This document shows, in pieces, positions 24,413 to 36,816 of a stretch of 64,000 bases of DNA. How positions within the stretch are numbered: the stretch's first letter is position 1; each line of letters opens with the position of its first letter. Source of the DNA: Ostrinia nubilalis (lineage: Eukaryota > Arthropoda > Insecta > Lepidoptera > Crambidae); the NCBI RefSeq assembly GCF_963855985.1, contig NC_087097.1:6791001-6855000 (forward strand). The letters are read 5' to 3'. The position numbers and the translations under genes are program-made. The notes under the pieces were generated by a model. That model ran no database searches, was not told the DNA's origin, and saw only the letters and a program-made list of their open reading frames with translations.

Positions 24413-24963
24413 ATCGTCGTTTCTTGGTTTTCCACTTGAATTTTAATAAATATAGCAGCTTTATTGTACGTTTACAAATATACCATTAATTTTATATCTG
24501 AAAAATCAAAGTAATAATGGAATTCAATATCAAATTATTTATTTTAATTTCACAGAAAGTTAAAAAATACAATAGAAAAAATCACCAAAACAACTTTCTT
24601 CTCTGTGTTTCTTCTACAATTTGACAATTTGACGTATTTGTTTGACAATGACAGACGTTAGTTGTGACTTTTGCTTTTTTTAATCAAAAAGTTTTTATTG
24701 CTAACTACCGATAAAATATACACCGACAACCGTAGACAATGAAAAAATTTTCTCTGTCTACGCCGACATACCGACAACTTTCTTCACACTTGAAGACAGT
24801 CAATCGTTAAAATATGAAACGTCAAAATCAGTTAACGAGATCATCATCAAACATTGAAATTGTGTTGTTTTATTTCACAATAATTCTATTCGATAAATGA
24901 AATTTGTTAATCATTTCTAAACTACAATAAGATCGCGTAAAAGCTGTGTACCGACCGAATAAA
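24413..24963. promoter_or_regulatory. Divergent promoter TMEM19 / CD2BP2 (copy 1)
   Basis: The two start codons (24412 minus and 24964 plus) face apart and are 551 bp apart, so both promoters and 5' UTRs must lie here. Repeated TTTGAC(A/G) words (24617-24660) and the ACCGACAAC-type words at 24720-24780 are conspicuous; no TATA box at an expected distance was seen. The whole region is copied at +4673 and +9346. Confidence 0.55.
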
Positions 24964-26023
24964 ATGGCTAAAAGATCTGCATCCGAAGCGTTCGATACAG
25001 CAGAGCAAGTGGTCCACAAGAAAGAAGGAAAAAAGCATTCTTTGGATTCGGATGAAGAAGATAGCGGCGCTGAAGAAGAAAAAAACAATGTTCTCAATGC
25101 TGATGACATCGAAGGTGAAGAAGACGGTGTTGGAGGGATGGAAGGTGAAGTGAGTAATGTTTCTTTTTCACATATTTTTTTTATTTATTCTGGCAAAAAA
25201 AATCATATGACTCAAAATGATCAATCAGCTCTGATTAGGCCATAGTGCTATTTTGATCTCATCGACTTGTTGTATTCATTGAAGTTGTATTAACCATAAC
25301 AAATTCAGCTTTAGTCTTCTTTATTTGTAAGTGATATGGTAAAACAAATGTTAATAATAGTGTGTGTGTTTTCAGATAGCTATAACGCCATTCAATATGA
25401 AGGAAGAACTTGAAGAAGGTCATTTTGATACCCAAGGACATTATCATTGGAAGAAAGAAAAGGAAGTAAGAGATGGCTGGCTAGACAACATAGACTGGGT
25501 CAAAATCAAAGGCAGACCAGAAGATAAATACAAAGTTCACAAAGATGATGACAACAAGGGGCTGGGTGATGAATCGAGCAGTGATGAAGAAGAACCAGAG
25601 GAGAAATTCAATCTGATAGACAACTATACAGAGATTTTGCAACATATGAAACCAAAAGAAACTATTGCAAAAACTTTACAGCGTCTTGGTAATCTAATTG
25701 TGTACCTATTTCTAATTAAATTCTGTCGAAAATTTTGATAAATTGATTGAGCCACATAATATTTGTGGATCTTATTTGTTTTCAATTATTTCCATAAAAT
25801 ATTTTGAATATTACTGAGTAATAAGTTTTTTTTAATTTTTCAAGGTGCTGGATCTAAAATCTCAAGTGCAGAGCGGTGGAAACGAAAAAAAGCAGGCATA
25901 GTCGATGAAGACAGTAAACATGTCACAAGAGTAACTGAGCTCGCAAATCAGATTTTAACCAAACTTGGCAACATGGATGTATACCAAGAAACTTATGAAA
26001 AAATAAGTTCAAATATTGATTGA
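24964..26023 (+). pseudogene. CD2BP2: CD2BP2, 3'-truncated copy 1
   Basis: Exons 24964-25149, 25376-25688 and 25845-26023. Exons 1 and 2 and the start of exon 3 match the complete gene of copy 3. At the tandem junction exon 3 departs after YEKISS, reads NID and meets TGA at 26021-26023, giving 225 codons. The C-terminal GYF domain is missing, and no poly(A) signal follows because the DNA continues into the antisense SLC17 exon 2. An expressed product would retain the acidic N-terminus but could not bind proline-rich partners through GYF. Confidence 0.88.
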
Positions 26024-26439
26024 TCATGGCAACTATGGCGACAGATAGGTTCACCCGCATTGCATACACATTGGCGAAACCAAGGAAGCCCATAATACCC
26101 AGCACAGTTCGACTTTTGATCCATCCTGTGGTTTCCTCAACTGAAACAACACTGAATTTTGTAATCAAAAATAAAAAAATAAGAGCATACTCATTGTAGT
26201 TTGAATTATCTAACTAAATAATGTTTGTGTGTAATACATAGTTATCGAATTCTTTTATTATATAAAGAAAAGTACGCTTTCATAGTTTCATCCTTGAAAA
26301 TACTTATTCTTTGTAATATATTTGTCAAGACATAACCAAACCAACCTGGTCCATTATCTATGAGATTTCGGTGACTGCTGGTCACATCATTCTCAATATC
26401 GGAATTAATAATAGGACTTTCTTCCGCAGGCGACGACAT
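26020..26439 (-). pseudogene. SLC17-type gene, 5' fragment (copy 2)
   Basis: Exon 1 (26346-26439, MSSPAEESPIINSD) and the first part of exon 2 (26020-26140, to NLSVAIVAMIN) with their intron and upstream region are repeated. Exon 2 then runs across the junction into antisense CD2BP2 sequence and would add an unrelated tail before a stop near 25923. Lacks all later exons, so no transporter can be made, though the promoter may still fire. Confidence 0.88.
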
Positions 26440-27734
26440 GGTTTAAAACACAAAAAACATTCCTTCCTTGTTCCACTTACAACTCGAAATACAATTACCA
26501 AGTCAAAGGTAAGAAGTACTTCAGGAATATCTGAAAATTAAGATTATTGCGATAGTAGCACTAAATTGATTAATGATCTCTTCGATCAATTGAGTGAGTC
26601 ATGCACACAAGCTCTTTTTGAAATTGTTAAATAAATTTACAGTAAACAAAGAACTCCGTCCTTCTCCATCTAGCTATGTTCCATTGAGGCAAATGGTTTG
26701 CAGATTCTCTTAAATATTTCTTACGATTTAGGACACCTTTGTTGTTACAAATAAAATATCGTCGAATAGTAGCCGAGACAAAAACAAGACATATTTTTTA
26801 AATAGGAACACAGCTACGTCAAAAATTCTGTCAAAATGGCATAAATGTCAAACCCGCCTTGCAGCAAAGAAATAAGTTACTATTCAGCCTATTTTTTTTC
26901 TTTAGATTCAAAAGTTAAACCTAAATATTTATTGAGCCAATAAATTGACCATACCATTTTTTACGTTGATTTCACATCTCCGCTGAATTTTCAATGTTAA
27001 ATTCACAGAGTACATTTATGATTTATACCTACGATTTGTTCTAAAAAGTTAGTGATTTTATTTAGCCTAGCGCGGCGCAAACAGGATCACTTCATTTTCC
27101 CTATCGAATAGGATAGTTAGATATTATTCTGTGCCATACACTGTTTTTAAGCCAGTCAATAAAAAACAGAACATAAAATATTTCCCATTTATTATACTAC
27201 AAAATTTAAGTAACAAAACTAAGTACAAAAAATATCTGCCATACAAGAATTTAATTTTAAAAATATTTCTTTAACATTTACCAACGCTTTTACTGTGCAA
27301 AAACGAGACACAATAGCAAAACAACATTTAATACAATGGTACATTGCACTGTCAACGCGTTCAAAGTTCACCCATCACCCTAAACAACATTAATATTAAG
27401 TCAGTACATAGAAAGCATTAGATATATTATATAATGCATTAAAACTCTAAAATAAATTAACAATGACTATGATTAAGACAAAAAAAAACAAAACAACAGT
27501 ATAAAGAAAACAGGTAATTTGACTTTAATCTTCTTTTACCCAAACAGTTCTATTAATCTCTTCAACAAATGCATCAAAATGAGAACTAAGCACCATATTT
27601 TGTAGGACTAATTAAAAACATAGTAATATCACATTTATTTGTTGTCTATGATATTATTCTTTACAATGTTTAGATTTATCTGTAGGTTAATTCAAGTTAG
27701 TGGTGCATAGTTTTAAAACAACCTTTCTGTTTTC

Positions 27735-29085
27735 TTAAAATATGGGCCAGAAGCATTTACTCATGGTAGGTAGAAGTAAGCCCATGACCACAGTGGAAAT
27801 AAGATTTACACTATGGTTATCTAAAATATTTCTGCCACTTATGTGTTTAGTTGTTAAGCTGGAATGTGAGACAATCTTGCCATTTTTATCCAATCCTGAA
27901 AAAGATAAGAAGCATCGTGTCATATTATACTGTTAATCTAATAATTTATTAATAACATTACATAAACAATACCAACCAGAATATTGCACTGTAGCTCCCA
28001 TGATTGAATCTATAACACTACCTACAAACCCAGCAAGGGCACCATACAAAATAACTGGCCACTGTGGGGGAGAATTTGCCCATGTAGCCTTTTCTGAGAA
28101 ATATAAAATTGCTAAGTAGTATGAGATTCCAATAATGAATCCTCCAACAATACTGAAGAAAATTCCTATTGGTGTTACTCCTCCATTTGTTCCTTTTGGC
28201 ACTTTTTTAAAAGTTGTTATTAAAATTGGATCAGTCTTTGCCAAGACTGTCCCTAATTCAGATGCCCATGTATCACCATTGCAGCATGCAAATACACCTG
28301 TAAAACATTTATATTTTCTTTAGTAAATCAGTTCAAAATTATGCAATTTAAATTTTAGTAAAATATGTGAATTACCTAGGACACCCATACTAAGCCAGGA
28401 GGCTCTGTAGTCCTTGACAAAGTCTATAGGTCTCTCAGATGCACCAACATCTAATAAGTACAATAATCCTAGCTGGGTTGCCATGCCACCATTGCAAAGT
28501 ACTTGTATCCAATTCCTTTGTCCACCTAGAAAACAAAAAATATTATTAAGATTAATGTGTTGTGAGCTATTCCTATGAAAACAAATAGATTTGTTTACCC
28601 TCTTTGAATTCTTCTTCAATTTTCTTTTTAATGTGTGACCCAAGTTTGGTAGCTTTTGATGATGTCATAAAGAATGTAAACAGAGCTGCCAGAAAACAAA
28701 AGTTACTCAGAGTCAGCACAAGACCCACGAGAAACCCGAACACAGCTCCACTCACATTGACACTCTTCTTTTTATATCCATAAACTGCCATTGCAAGGGG
28801 TATAAAACATGAAGCCATCCACCTGGCAGGTGATATTACTACTGGTTCTAAAAAACAAAAGAGGAATATTATGTTAAAGTAAACAGATTATGAGACATGT
28901 AATTAGTTAAAAGCTAAATTATATTTACCGTCAAGTCCTTCACTGTCTCTTACAAGTTTTGAATAAACTAAATTCATGATCCACATGGACATGGACAGTG
29001 GAATTGAAATGGCACATAAGAGGACCGTTAAGATATGGTCATTTTTTAGGTATTTTTTATTAGGATCATTGTTAGAAAGTTCCAT
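27735..29085 (-). CDS. TMEM19: Transmembrane protein 19 (DUF92 family), copy 2
   Basis: Exons 28929-29085, 28599-28847, 28376-28525, 27977-28297 and 27735-27895. Every exon and splice site is the copy-1 exon shifted by 4673 and the predicted 345-aa protein appears identical. Complete with its own promoter and poly(A) region, so it should be expressed if the tandem array is real. Confidence 0.9.
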
Positions 29086-29636
29086 ATCGTCGTTTCTTGG
29101 TTTTCCACTTGAATTTTAATAAATATAGCAGCTTTATTGTACGTTTACAAATATACCATTAATTTTATATCTGAAAAATCAAAGTAATAATGGAATTCAA
29201 TATCAAATTATTTATTTTAATTTCACAGAAAGTTAAAAAATACAATAGAAAAAATCACCAAAACAACTTTCTTCTCTGTGTTTCTTCTACAATTTGACAA
29301 TTTGACGTATTTGTTTGACAATGACAGACGTTAGTTGTGACTTTTGCTTTTTTTAATCAAAAAGTTTTTATTGCTAACTACCGATAAAATATACACCGAC
29401 AACCGTAGACAATGAAAAAATTTTCTCTGTCTACGCCGACATACCGACAACTTTCTTCACACTTGAAGACAGTCAATCGTTAAAATATGAAACGTCAAAA
29501 TCAGTTAACGAGATCATCATCAAACATTGAAATTGTGTTGTTTTATTTCACAATAATTCTATTCGATAAATGAAATTTGTTAATCATTTCTAAACTACAA
29601 TAAGATCGCGTAAAAGCTGTGTACCGACCGAATAAA

Positions 29637-30696
29637 ATGGCTAAAAGATCTGCATCCGAAGCGTTCGATACAGCAGAGCAAGTGGTCCACAAGAAAGAAG
29701 GAAAAAAGCATTCTTTGGATTCGGATGAAGAAGATAGCGGCGCTGAAGAAGAAAAAAACAATGTTCTCAATGCTGATGACATCGAAGGTGAAGAAGACGG
29801 TGTTGGAGGGATGGAAGGTGAAGTGAGTAATGTTTCTTTTTCACATATTTTTTTTATTTATTCTGGCAAAAAAAATCATATGACTCAAAATGATCAATCA
29901 GCTCTGATTAGGCCATAGTGCTATTTTGATCTCATCGACTTGTTGTATTCATTGAAGTTGTATTAACCATAACAAATTCAGCTTTAGTCTTCTTTATTTG
30001 TAAGTGATATGGTAAAACAAATGTTAATAATAGTGTGTGTGTTTTCAGATAGCTATAACGCCATTCAATATGAAGGAAGAACTTGAAGAAGGTCATTTTG
30101 ATACCCAAGGACATTATCATTGGAAGAAAGAAAAGGAAGTAAGAGATGGCTGGCTAGACAACATAGACTGGGTCAAAATCAAAGGCAGACCAGAAGATAA
30201 ATACAAAGTTCACAAAGATGATGACAACAAGGGGCTGGGTGATGAATCGAGCAGTGATGAAGAAGAACCAGAGGAGAAATTCAATCTGATAGACAACTAT
30301 ACAGAGATTTTGCAACATATGAAACCAAAAGAAACTATTGCAAAAACTTTACAGCGTCTTGGTAATCTAATTGTGTACCTATTTCTAATTAAATTCTGTC
30401 GAAAATTTTGATAAATTGATTGAGCCACATAATATTTGTGGATCTTATTTGTTTTCAATTATTTCCATAAAATATTTTGAATATTACTGAGTAATAAGTT
30501 TTTTTTAATTTTTCAAGGTGCTGGATCTAAAATCTCAAGTGCAGAGCGGTGGAAACGAAAAAAAGCAGGCATAGTCGATGAAGACAGTAAACATGTCACA
30601 AGAGTAACTGAGCTCGCAAATCAGATTTTAACCAAACTTGGCAACATGGATGTATACCAAGAAACTTATGAAAAAATAAGTTCAAATATTGATTGA
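29637..30696 (+). pseudogene. CD2BP2: CD2BP2, 3'-truncated copy 2
   Basis: Exons 29637-29822, 30049-30361 and 30518-30696. Same truncation as copy 1: the frame stops at TGA just past the second junction after KISSNID. GYF domain absent. Confidence 0.87.
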
Positions 30697-31112
30697 TCAT
30701 GGCAACTATGGCGACAGATAGGTTCACCCGCATTGCATACACATTGGCGAAACCAAGGAAGCCCATAATACCCAGCACAGTTCGACTTTTGATCCATCCT
30801 GTGGTTTCCTCAACTGAAACAACACTGAATTTTGTAATCAAAAATAAAAAAATAAGAGCATACTCATTGTAGTTTGAATTATCTAACTAAATAATGTTTG
30901 TGTGTAATACATAGTTATCGAATTCTTTTATTATATAAAGAAAAGTACGCTTTCATAGTTTCATCCTTGAAAATACTTATTCTTTGTAATATATTTGTCA
31001 AGACATAACCAAACCAACCTGGTCCATTATCTATGAGATTTCGGTGACTGCTGGTCACATCATTCTCAATATCGGAATTAATAATAGGACTTTCTTCCGC
31101 AGGCGACGACAT
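30693..31112 (-). pseudogene. SLC17-type gene, 5' fragment (copy 3)
   Basis: Exon 1 at 31019-31112 and the start of exon 2 at 30693-30813, as in copy 2. No downstream exons on this side of the junction. Confidence 0.87.
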
Positions 31113-32407
31113 GGTTTAAAACACAAAAAACATTCCTTCCTTGTTCCACTTACAACTCGAAATACAATTACCAAGTCAAAGGTAAGAAGTACTTCAGGAA
31201 TATCTGAAAATTAAGATTATTGCGATAGTAGCACTAAATTGATTAATGATCTCTTCGATCAATTGAGTGAGTCATGCACACAAGCTCTTTTTGAAATTGT
31301 TAAATAAATTTACAGTAAACAAAGAACTCCGTCCTTCTCCATCTAGCTATGTTCCATTGAGGCAAATGGTTTGCAGATTCTCTTAAATATTTCTTACGAT
31401 TTAGGACACCTTTGTTGTTACAAATAAAATATCGTCGAATAGTAGCCGAGACAAAAACAAGACATATTTTTTAAATAGGAACACAGCTACGTCAAAAATT
31501 CTGTCAAAATGGCATAAATGTCAAACCCGCCTTGCAGCAAAGAAATAAGTTACTATTCAGCCTATTTTTTTTCTTTAGATTCAAAAGTTAAACCTAAATA
31601 TTTATTGAGCCAATAAATTGACCATACCATTTTTTACGTTGATTTCACATCTCCGCTGAATTTTCAATGTTAAATTCACAGAGTACATTTATGATTTATA
31701 CCTACGATTTGTTCTAAAAAGTTAGTGATTTTATTTAGCCTAGCGCGGCGCAAACAGGATCACTTCATTTTCCCTATCGAATAGGATAGTTAGATATTAT
31801 TCTGTGCCATACACTGTTTTTAAGCCAGTCAATAAAAAACAGAACATAAAATATTTCCCATTTATTATACTACAAAATTTAAGTAACAAAACTAAGTACA
31901 AAAAATATCTGCCATACAAGAATTTAATTTTAAAAATATTTCTTTAACATTTACCAACGCTTTTACTGTGCAAAAACGAGACACAATAGCAAAACAACAT
32001 TTAATACAATGGTACATTGCACTGTCAACGCGTTCAAAGTTCACCCATCACCCTAAACAACATTAATATTAAGTCAGTACATAGAAAGCATTAGATATAT
32101 TATATAATGCATTAAAACTCTAAAATAAATTAACAATGACTATGATTAAGACAAAAAAAAACAAAACAACAGTATAAAGAAAACAGGTAATTTGACTTTA
32201 ATCTTCTTTTACCCAAACAGTTCTATTAATCTCTTCAACAAATGCATCAAAATGAGAACTAAGCACCATATTTTGTAGGACTAATTAAAAACATAGTAAT
32301 ATCACATTTATTTGTTGTCTATGATATTATTCTTTACAATGTTTAGATTTATCTGTAGGTTAATTCAAGTTAGTGGTGCATAGTTTTAAAACAACCTTTC
32401 TGTTTTC

Positions 32408-33758
32408 TTAAAATATGGGCCAGAAGCATTTACTCATGGTAGGTAGAAGTAAGCCCATGACCACAGTGGAAATAAGATTTACACTATGGTTATCTAAAAT
32501 ATTTCTGCCACTTATGTGTTTAGTTGTTAAGCTGGAATGTGAGACAATCTTGCCATTTTTATCCAATCCTGAAAAAGATAAGAAGCATCGTGTCATATTA
32601 TACTGTTAATCTAATAATTTATTAATAACATTACATAAACAATACCAACCAGAATATTGCACTGTAGCTCCCATGATTGAATCTATAACACTACCTACAA
32701 ACCCAGCAAGGGCACCATACAAAATAACTGGCCACTGTGGGGGAGAATTTGCCCATGTAGCCTTTTCTGAGAAATATAAAATTGCTAAGTAGTATGAGAT
32801 TCCAATAATGAATCCTCCAACAATACTGAAGAAAATTCCTATTGGTGTTACTCCTCCATTTGTTCCTTTTGGCACTTTTTTAAAAGTTGTTATTAAAATT
32901 GGATCAGTCTTTGCCAAGACTGTCCCTAATTCAGATGCCCATGTATCACCATTGCAGCATGCAAATACACCTGTAAAACATTTATATTTTCTTTAGTAAA
33001 TCAGTTCAAAATTATGCAATTTAAATTTTAGTAAAATATGTGAATTACCTAGGACACCCATACTAAGCCAGGAGGCTCTGTAGTCCTTGACAAAGTCTAT
33101 AGGTCTCTCAGATGCACCAACATCTAATAAGTACAATAATCCTAGCTGGGTTGCCATGCCACCATTGCAAAGTACTTGTATCCAATTCCTTTGTCCACCT
33201 AGAAAACAAAAAATATTATTAAGATTAATGTGTTGTGAGCTATTCCTATGAAAACAAATAGATTTGTTTACCCTCTTTGAATTCTTCTTCAATTTTCTTT
33301 TTAATGTGTGACCCAAGTTTGGTAGCTTTTGATGATGTCATAAAGAATGTAAACAGAGCTGCCAGAAAACAAAAGTTACTCAGAGTCAGCACAAGACCCA
33401 CGAGAAACCCGAACACAGCTCCACTCACATTGACACTCTTCTTTTTATATCCATAAACTGCCATTGCAAGGGGTATAAAACATGAAGCCATCCACCTGGC
33501 AGGTGATATTACTACTGGTTCTAAAAAACAAAAGAGGAATATTATGTTAAAGTAAACAGATTATGAGACATGTAATTAGTTAAAAGCTAAATTATATTTA
33601 CCGTCAAGTCCTTCACTGTCTCTTACAAGTTTTGAATAAACTAAATTCATGATCCACATGGACATGGACAGTGGAATTGAAATGGCACATAAGAGGACCG
33701 TTAAGATATGGTCATTTTTTAGGTATTTTTTATTAGGATCATTGTTAGAAAGTTCCAT
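32408..33758 (-). CDS. TMEM19: Transmembrane protein 19 (DUF92 family), copy 3
   Basis: Exons 33602-33758, 33272-33520, 33049-33198, 32650-32970 and 32408-32568, copy 1 shifted by 9346. Identical predicted 345-aa protein. This copy keeps its divergent partner intact (CD2BP2 at 34310), so it is probably the arrangement nearest the ancestral locus on this side. Confidence 0.9.
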
Positions 33759-34309
33759 ATCGTCGTTTCTTGGTTTTCCACTTGAATTTTAATAAATATA
33801 GCAGCTTTATTGTACGTTTACAAATATACCATTAATTTTATATCTGAAAAATCAAAGTAATAATGGAATTCAATATCAAATTATTTATTTTAATTTCACA
33901 GAAAGTTAAAAAATACAATAGAAAAAATCACCAAAACAACTTTCTTCTCTGTGTTTCTTCTACAATTTGACAATTTGACGTATTTGTTTGACAATGACAG
34001 ACGTTAGTTGTGACTTTTGCTTTTTTTAATCAAAAAGTTTTTATTGCTAACTACCGATAAAATATACACCGACAACCGTAGACAATGAAAAAATTTTCTC
34101 TGTCTACGCCGACATACCGACAACTTTCTTCACACTTGAAGACAGTCAATCGTTAAAATATGAAACGTCAAAATCAGTTAACGAGATCATCATCAAACAT
34201 TGAAATTGTGTTGTTTTATTTCACAATAATTCTATTCGATAAATGAAATTTGTTAATCATTTCTAAACTACAATAAGATCGCGTAAAAGCTGTGTACCGA
34301 CCGAATAAA

Positions 34310-35684
34310 ATGGCTAAAAGATCTGCATCCGAAGCGTTCGATACAGCAGAGCAAGTGGTCCACAAGAAAGAAGGAAAAAAGCATTCTTTGGATTCGGATG
34401 AAGAAGATAGCGGCGCTGAAGAAGAAAAAAACAATGTTCTCAATGCTGATGACATCGAAGGTGAAGAAGACGGTGTTGGAGGGATGGAAGGTGAAGTGAG
34501 TAATGTTTCTTTTTCACATATTTTTTTTATTTATTCTGGCAAAAAAAATCATATGACTCAAAATGATCAATCAGCTCTGATTAGGCCATAGTGCTATTTT
34601 GATCTCATCGACTTGTTGTATTCATTGAAGTTGTATTAACCATAACAAATTCAGCTTTAGTCTTCTTTATTTGTAAGTGATATGGTAAAACAAATGTTAA
34701 TAATAGTGTGTGTGTTTTCAGATAGCTATAACGCCATTCAATATGAAGGAAGAACTTGAAGAAGGTCATTTTGATACCCAAGGACATTATCATTGGAAGA
34801 AAGAAAAGGAAGTAAGAGATGGCTGGCTAGACAACATAGACTGGGTCAAAATCAAAGGCAGACCAGAAGATAAATACAAAGTTCACAAAGATGATGACAA
34901 CAAGGGGCTGGGTGATGAATCGAGCAGTGATGAAGAAGAACCAGAGGAGAAATTCAATCTGATAGACAACTATACAGAGATTTTGCAACATATGAAACCA
35001 AAAGAAACTATTGCAAAAACTTTACAGCGTCTTGGTAATCTAATTGTGTACCTATTTCTAATTAAATTCTGTCGAAAATTTTGATAAATTGATTGAGCCA
35101 CATAATATTTGTGGATCTTATTTGTTTTCAATTATTTCCATAAAATATTTTGAATATTACTGAGTAATAAGTTTTTTTTAATTTTTCAAGGTGCTGGATC
35201 TAAAATCTCAAGTGCAGAGCGGTGGAAACGAAAAAAAGCAGGCATAGTCGATGAAGACAGTAAACATGTCACAAGAGTAACTGAGCTCGCAAATCAGATT
35301 TTAACCAAACTTGGCAACATGGATGTATACCAAGAAACTTATGAAAAAATAAGTTCAATTATTGCTAAGGATAAACGTAAAAATGATGATGCAGATTTAG
35401 ATATGTATGCAGATGATTTTGATCAAAAAGAAAAACAAACTCTTGGTCAAGATAAAACTGAAACTTCAAAGGATGTAGAAGAAGACAATGAGCCAGTTGA
35501 GGTAAAATGGGAGTTCAAACGCAGTCAAGATGATAATGCTGAAATATCAGGACCGCATTCAACAGAACAGATGCACAAATGGGCCACAGAGGGCCATTTC
35601 GAATCAGGTGTTTGGGTAAGAAAACATGGCGAAGATAGCCAGTTTTATAGTTCCAACAGAATTGATTTTGAATTGTATATGTAA
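34310..35684 (+). CDS. CD2BP2: CD2 antigen cytoplasmic tail-binding protein 2 homologue (GYF domain), complete
   Basis: Exons 34310-34495, 34722-35034 and 35191-35684 join to 993 nt (330 aa; vertebrate CD2BP2 is ~340). The start MAKRSASEAFDT has an AAAATGG context; an in-frame upstream GTG is not needed. Residues 20-60 are acidic (DSDEEDSGAEEEK), residues 66-95 hold FNMKEELEEGHFD and HYHWKKEKEVRDGWLDNID, which are conserved in the family. The GYF domain covers about residues 268-330, with WEFKRSQ, GPHSTEQMHKWATEGHF and VWVRK. CD2BP2 (U5-52K; yeast Lin1) is a nuclear component of the 20S U5 snRNP that binds proline-rich peptides through GYF and leaves before tri-snRNP formation. AATAAA overlaps the stop codon (35683). 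Confidence 0.95.
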
Positions 35685-35689
35685 TAAAC

Positions 35690-36400
35690 TACATTAAACT
35701 GAAATGTGTATACAAAGTTTAATTTTGTTCATTAAAATGTATTAAAAAAAGATGATGTTTTATTAAATCCATTTTTTTTTCTTAACATTGGACCTAATTC
35801 ATTAATTTTTTTATTACAACCTGAGTTCCTGTTAATTTTTGAAGTTCAGCCAGTTCAAAACAGTCCAAACATCAACTCTTACGCGCAACAATAGCAGTAA
35901 TGGGTTAGGGTGAAAAACAAGAATTTGAGTTAGAGCTAATGAACTATCCAAAGAGCATAAAAGAGTAAGAGACGGCACTCCATAGATATTTTTTGAGCTC
36001 ACGCACACATATGCATTTTAGAGAACGACCCGCAAATCTTTACCAACCGCACAAACTACGGGCGGAGCTACCAACATAATGCCTTATTTTCTGACAGTAT
36101 TAGTGACGTTCGTAATAACTTATCGATTATCGATACTTTGCTAGGGTTGTAATTGCATATCGATATCTAGTATAGGAACCTTCAATATTTTAATGATTAC
36201 TATTTTTATTTTATACTATGTGTAAGTAAAACGAAGTTTTGTAACGTAAATTATTTATTTCGAAATAAAATAGGTATATTACAATAAGTATTGAACATGA
36301 CATAGCAGTTGTAGGCATGAGGAATTATTGAAAATTATAACAAAGTACAGAAATGATAATTTTGTAAACTTTTATTTTCACAACTTTTTCTAAGAAAAAA
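35690..36400. other. Intergenic between CD2BP2 and the P-type transposase gene
   Basis: CD2BP2 3' UTR with ATTAAA-type words to about 35760, then AT-rich DNA without an exon. 36119-36175 has clustered ATCGAT words. No terminal inverted repeat of the P-type element was recognised here. Confidence 0.4.
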
Positions 36401-36403
36401 TAG

Positions 36404-36416
36404 GATTTTTATTTAT
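36404..36416 (-). terminator. Candidate poly(A) signal of the transposase gene
   Basis: TTTATTTATAAA on plus gives AATAAA on minus, ~50 bp after the stop codon at 36464. Confidence 0.45.
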
Positions 36417-36816
36417 AAACATCTTTAATTTTCTTATCAGCTGATCGAACCTCAGCCTCAAGATTACTTTTCAATGCTTTGTTGCTGTGCTTTTTTACTT
36501 TTGTCAGCAAAATTGTTTTCACTTTTTATGAAGCTGTCATTAATGATTTTACAACTTTTTCTTAGAAAAAGGTAACTTAATATTTTAAACATCTTATCAT
36601 AAATGTCTTTATTATGTTGTTGACATTTAAACCAACTAAAATTACAATTTGTACTCAACATTAAGAAAATGAATTTTCCAACATTTTCCATATATATCTG
36701 GTCGGCAATATGGTCATGATAAAATTGTTTAGCTTCATTTACGGTGGTACATAATTGAATTGTTGGATAAACGAGACTTTTTTTATCATGCCACCATTCG
36801 CGAAGAGATATATATG

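Larger units (their letters stand above)
21347..35358. repeat. Three tandem copies of a 4673-bp segment
   Basis: Copies are 21347-26019, 26020-30692 and 30693-35358 (the last ends where homology to unit 1 ends, at AAGTTCAA). Every landmark recurs at exactly +4673 and +9346. The only difference seen by eye is G at 21821 against A at 26494 and 31167. Each unit begins inside exon 2 of the SLC17-type gene and ends inside exon 3 of CD2BP2. The junction reads AAGTTCAA, a short filler ATATTGA, then TTGATCATGG. Content per unit: SLC17 5' end, complete TMEM19, divergent promoter and 5' two thirds of CD2BP2. Confidence 0.95.

Noticed and set aside
24946..24963. Upstream start for CD2BP2
   Set aside because: The codon at 24946 is GTG; the first ATG at 24964 has a good context and matches the family start.
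36069..36080. CTACCAACATAA shared by 36069 and 42653 as P-element target duplication
   Set aside because: The words are in direct orientation, but no inverted termini follow them inward, so it may be chance.
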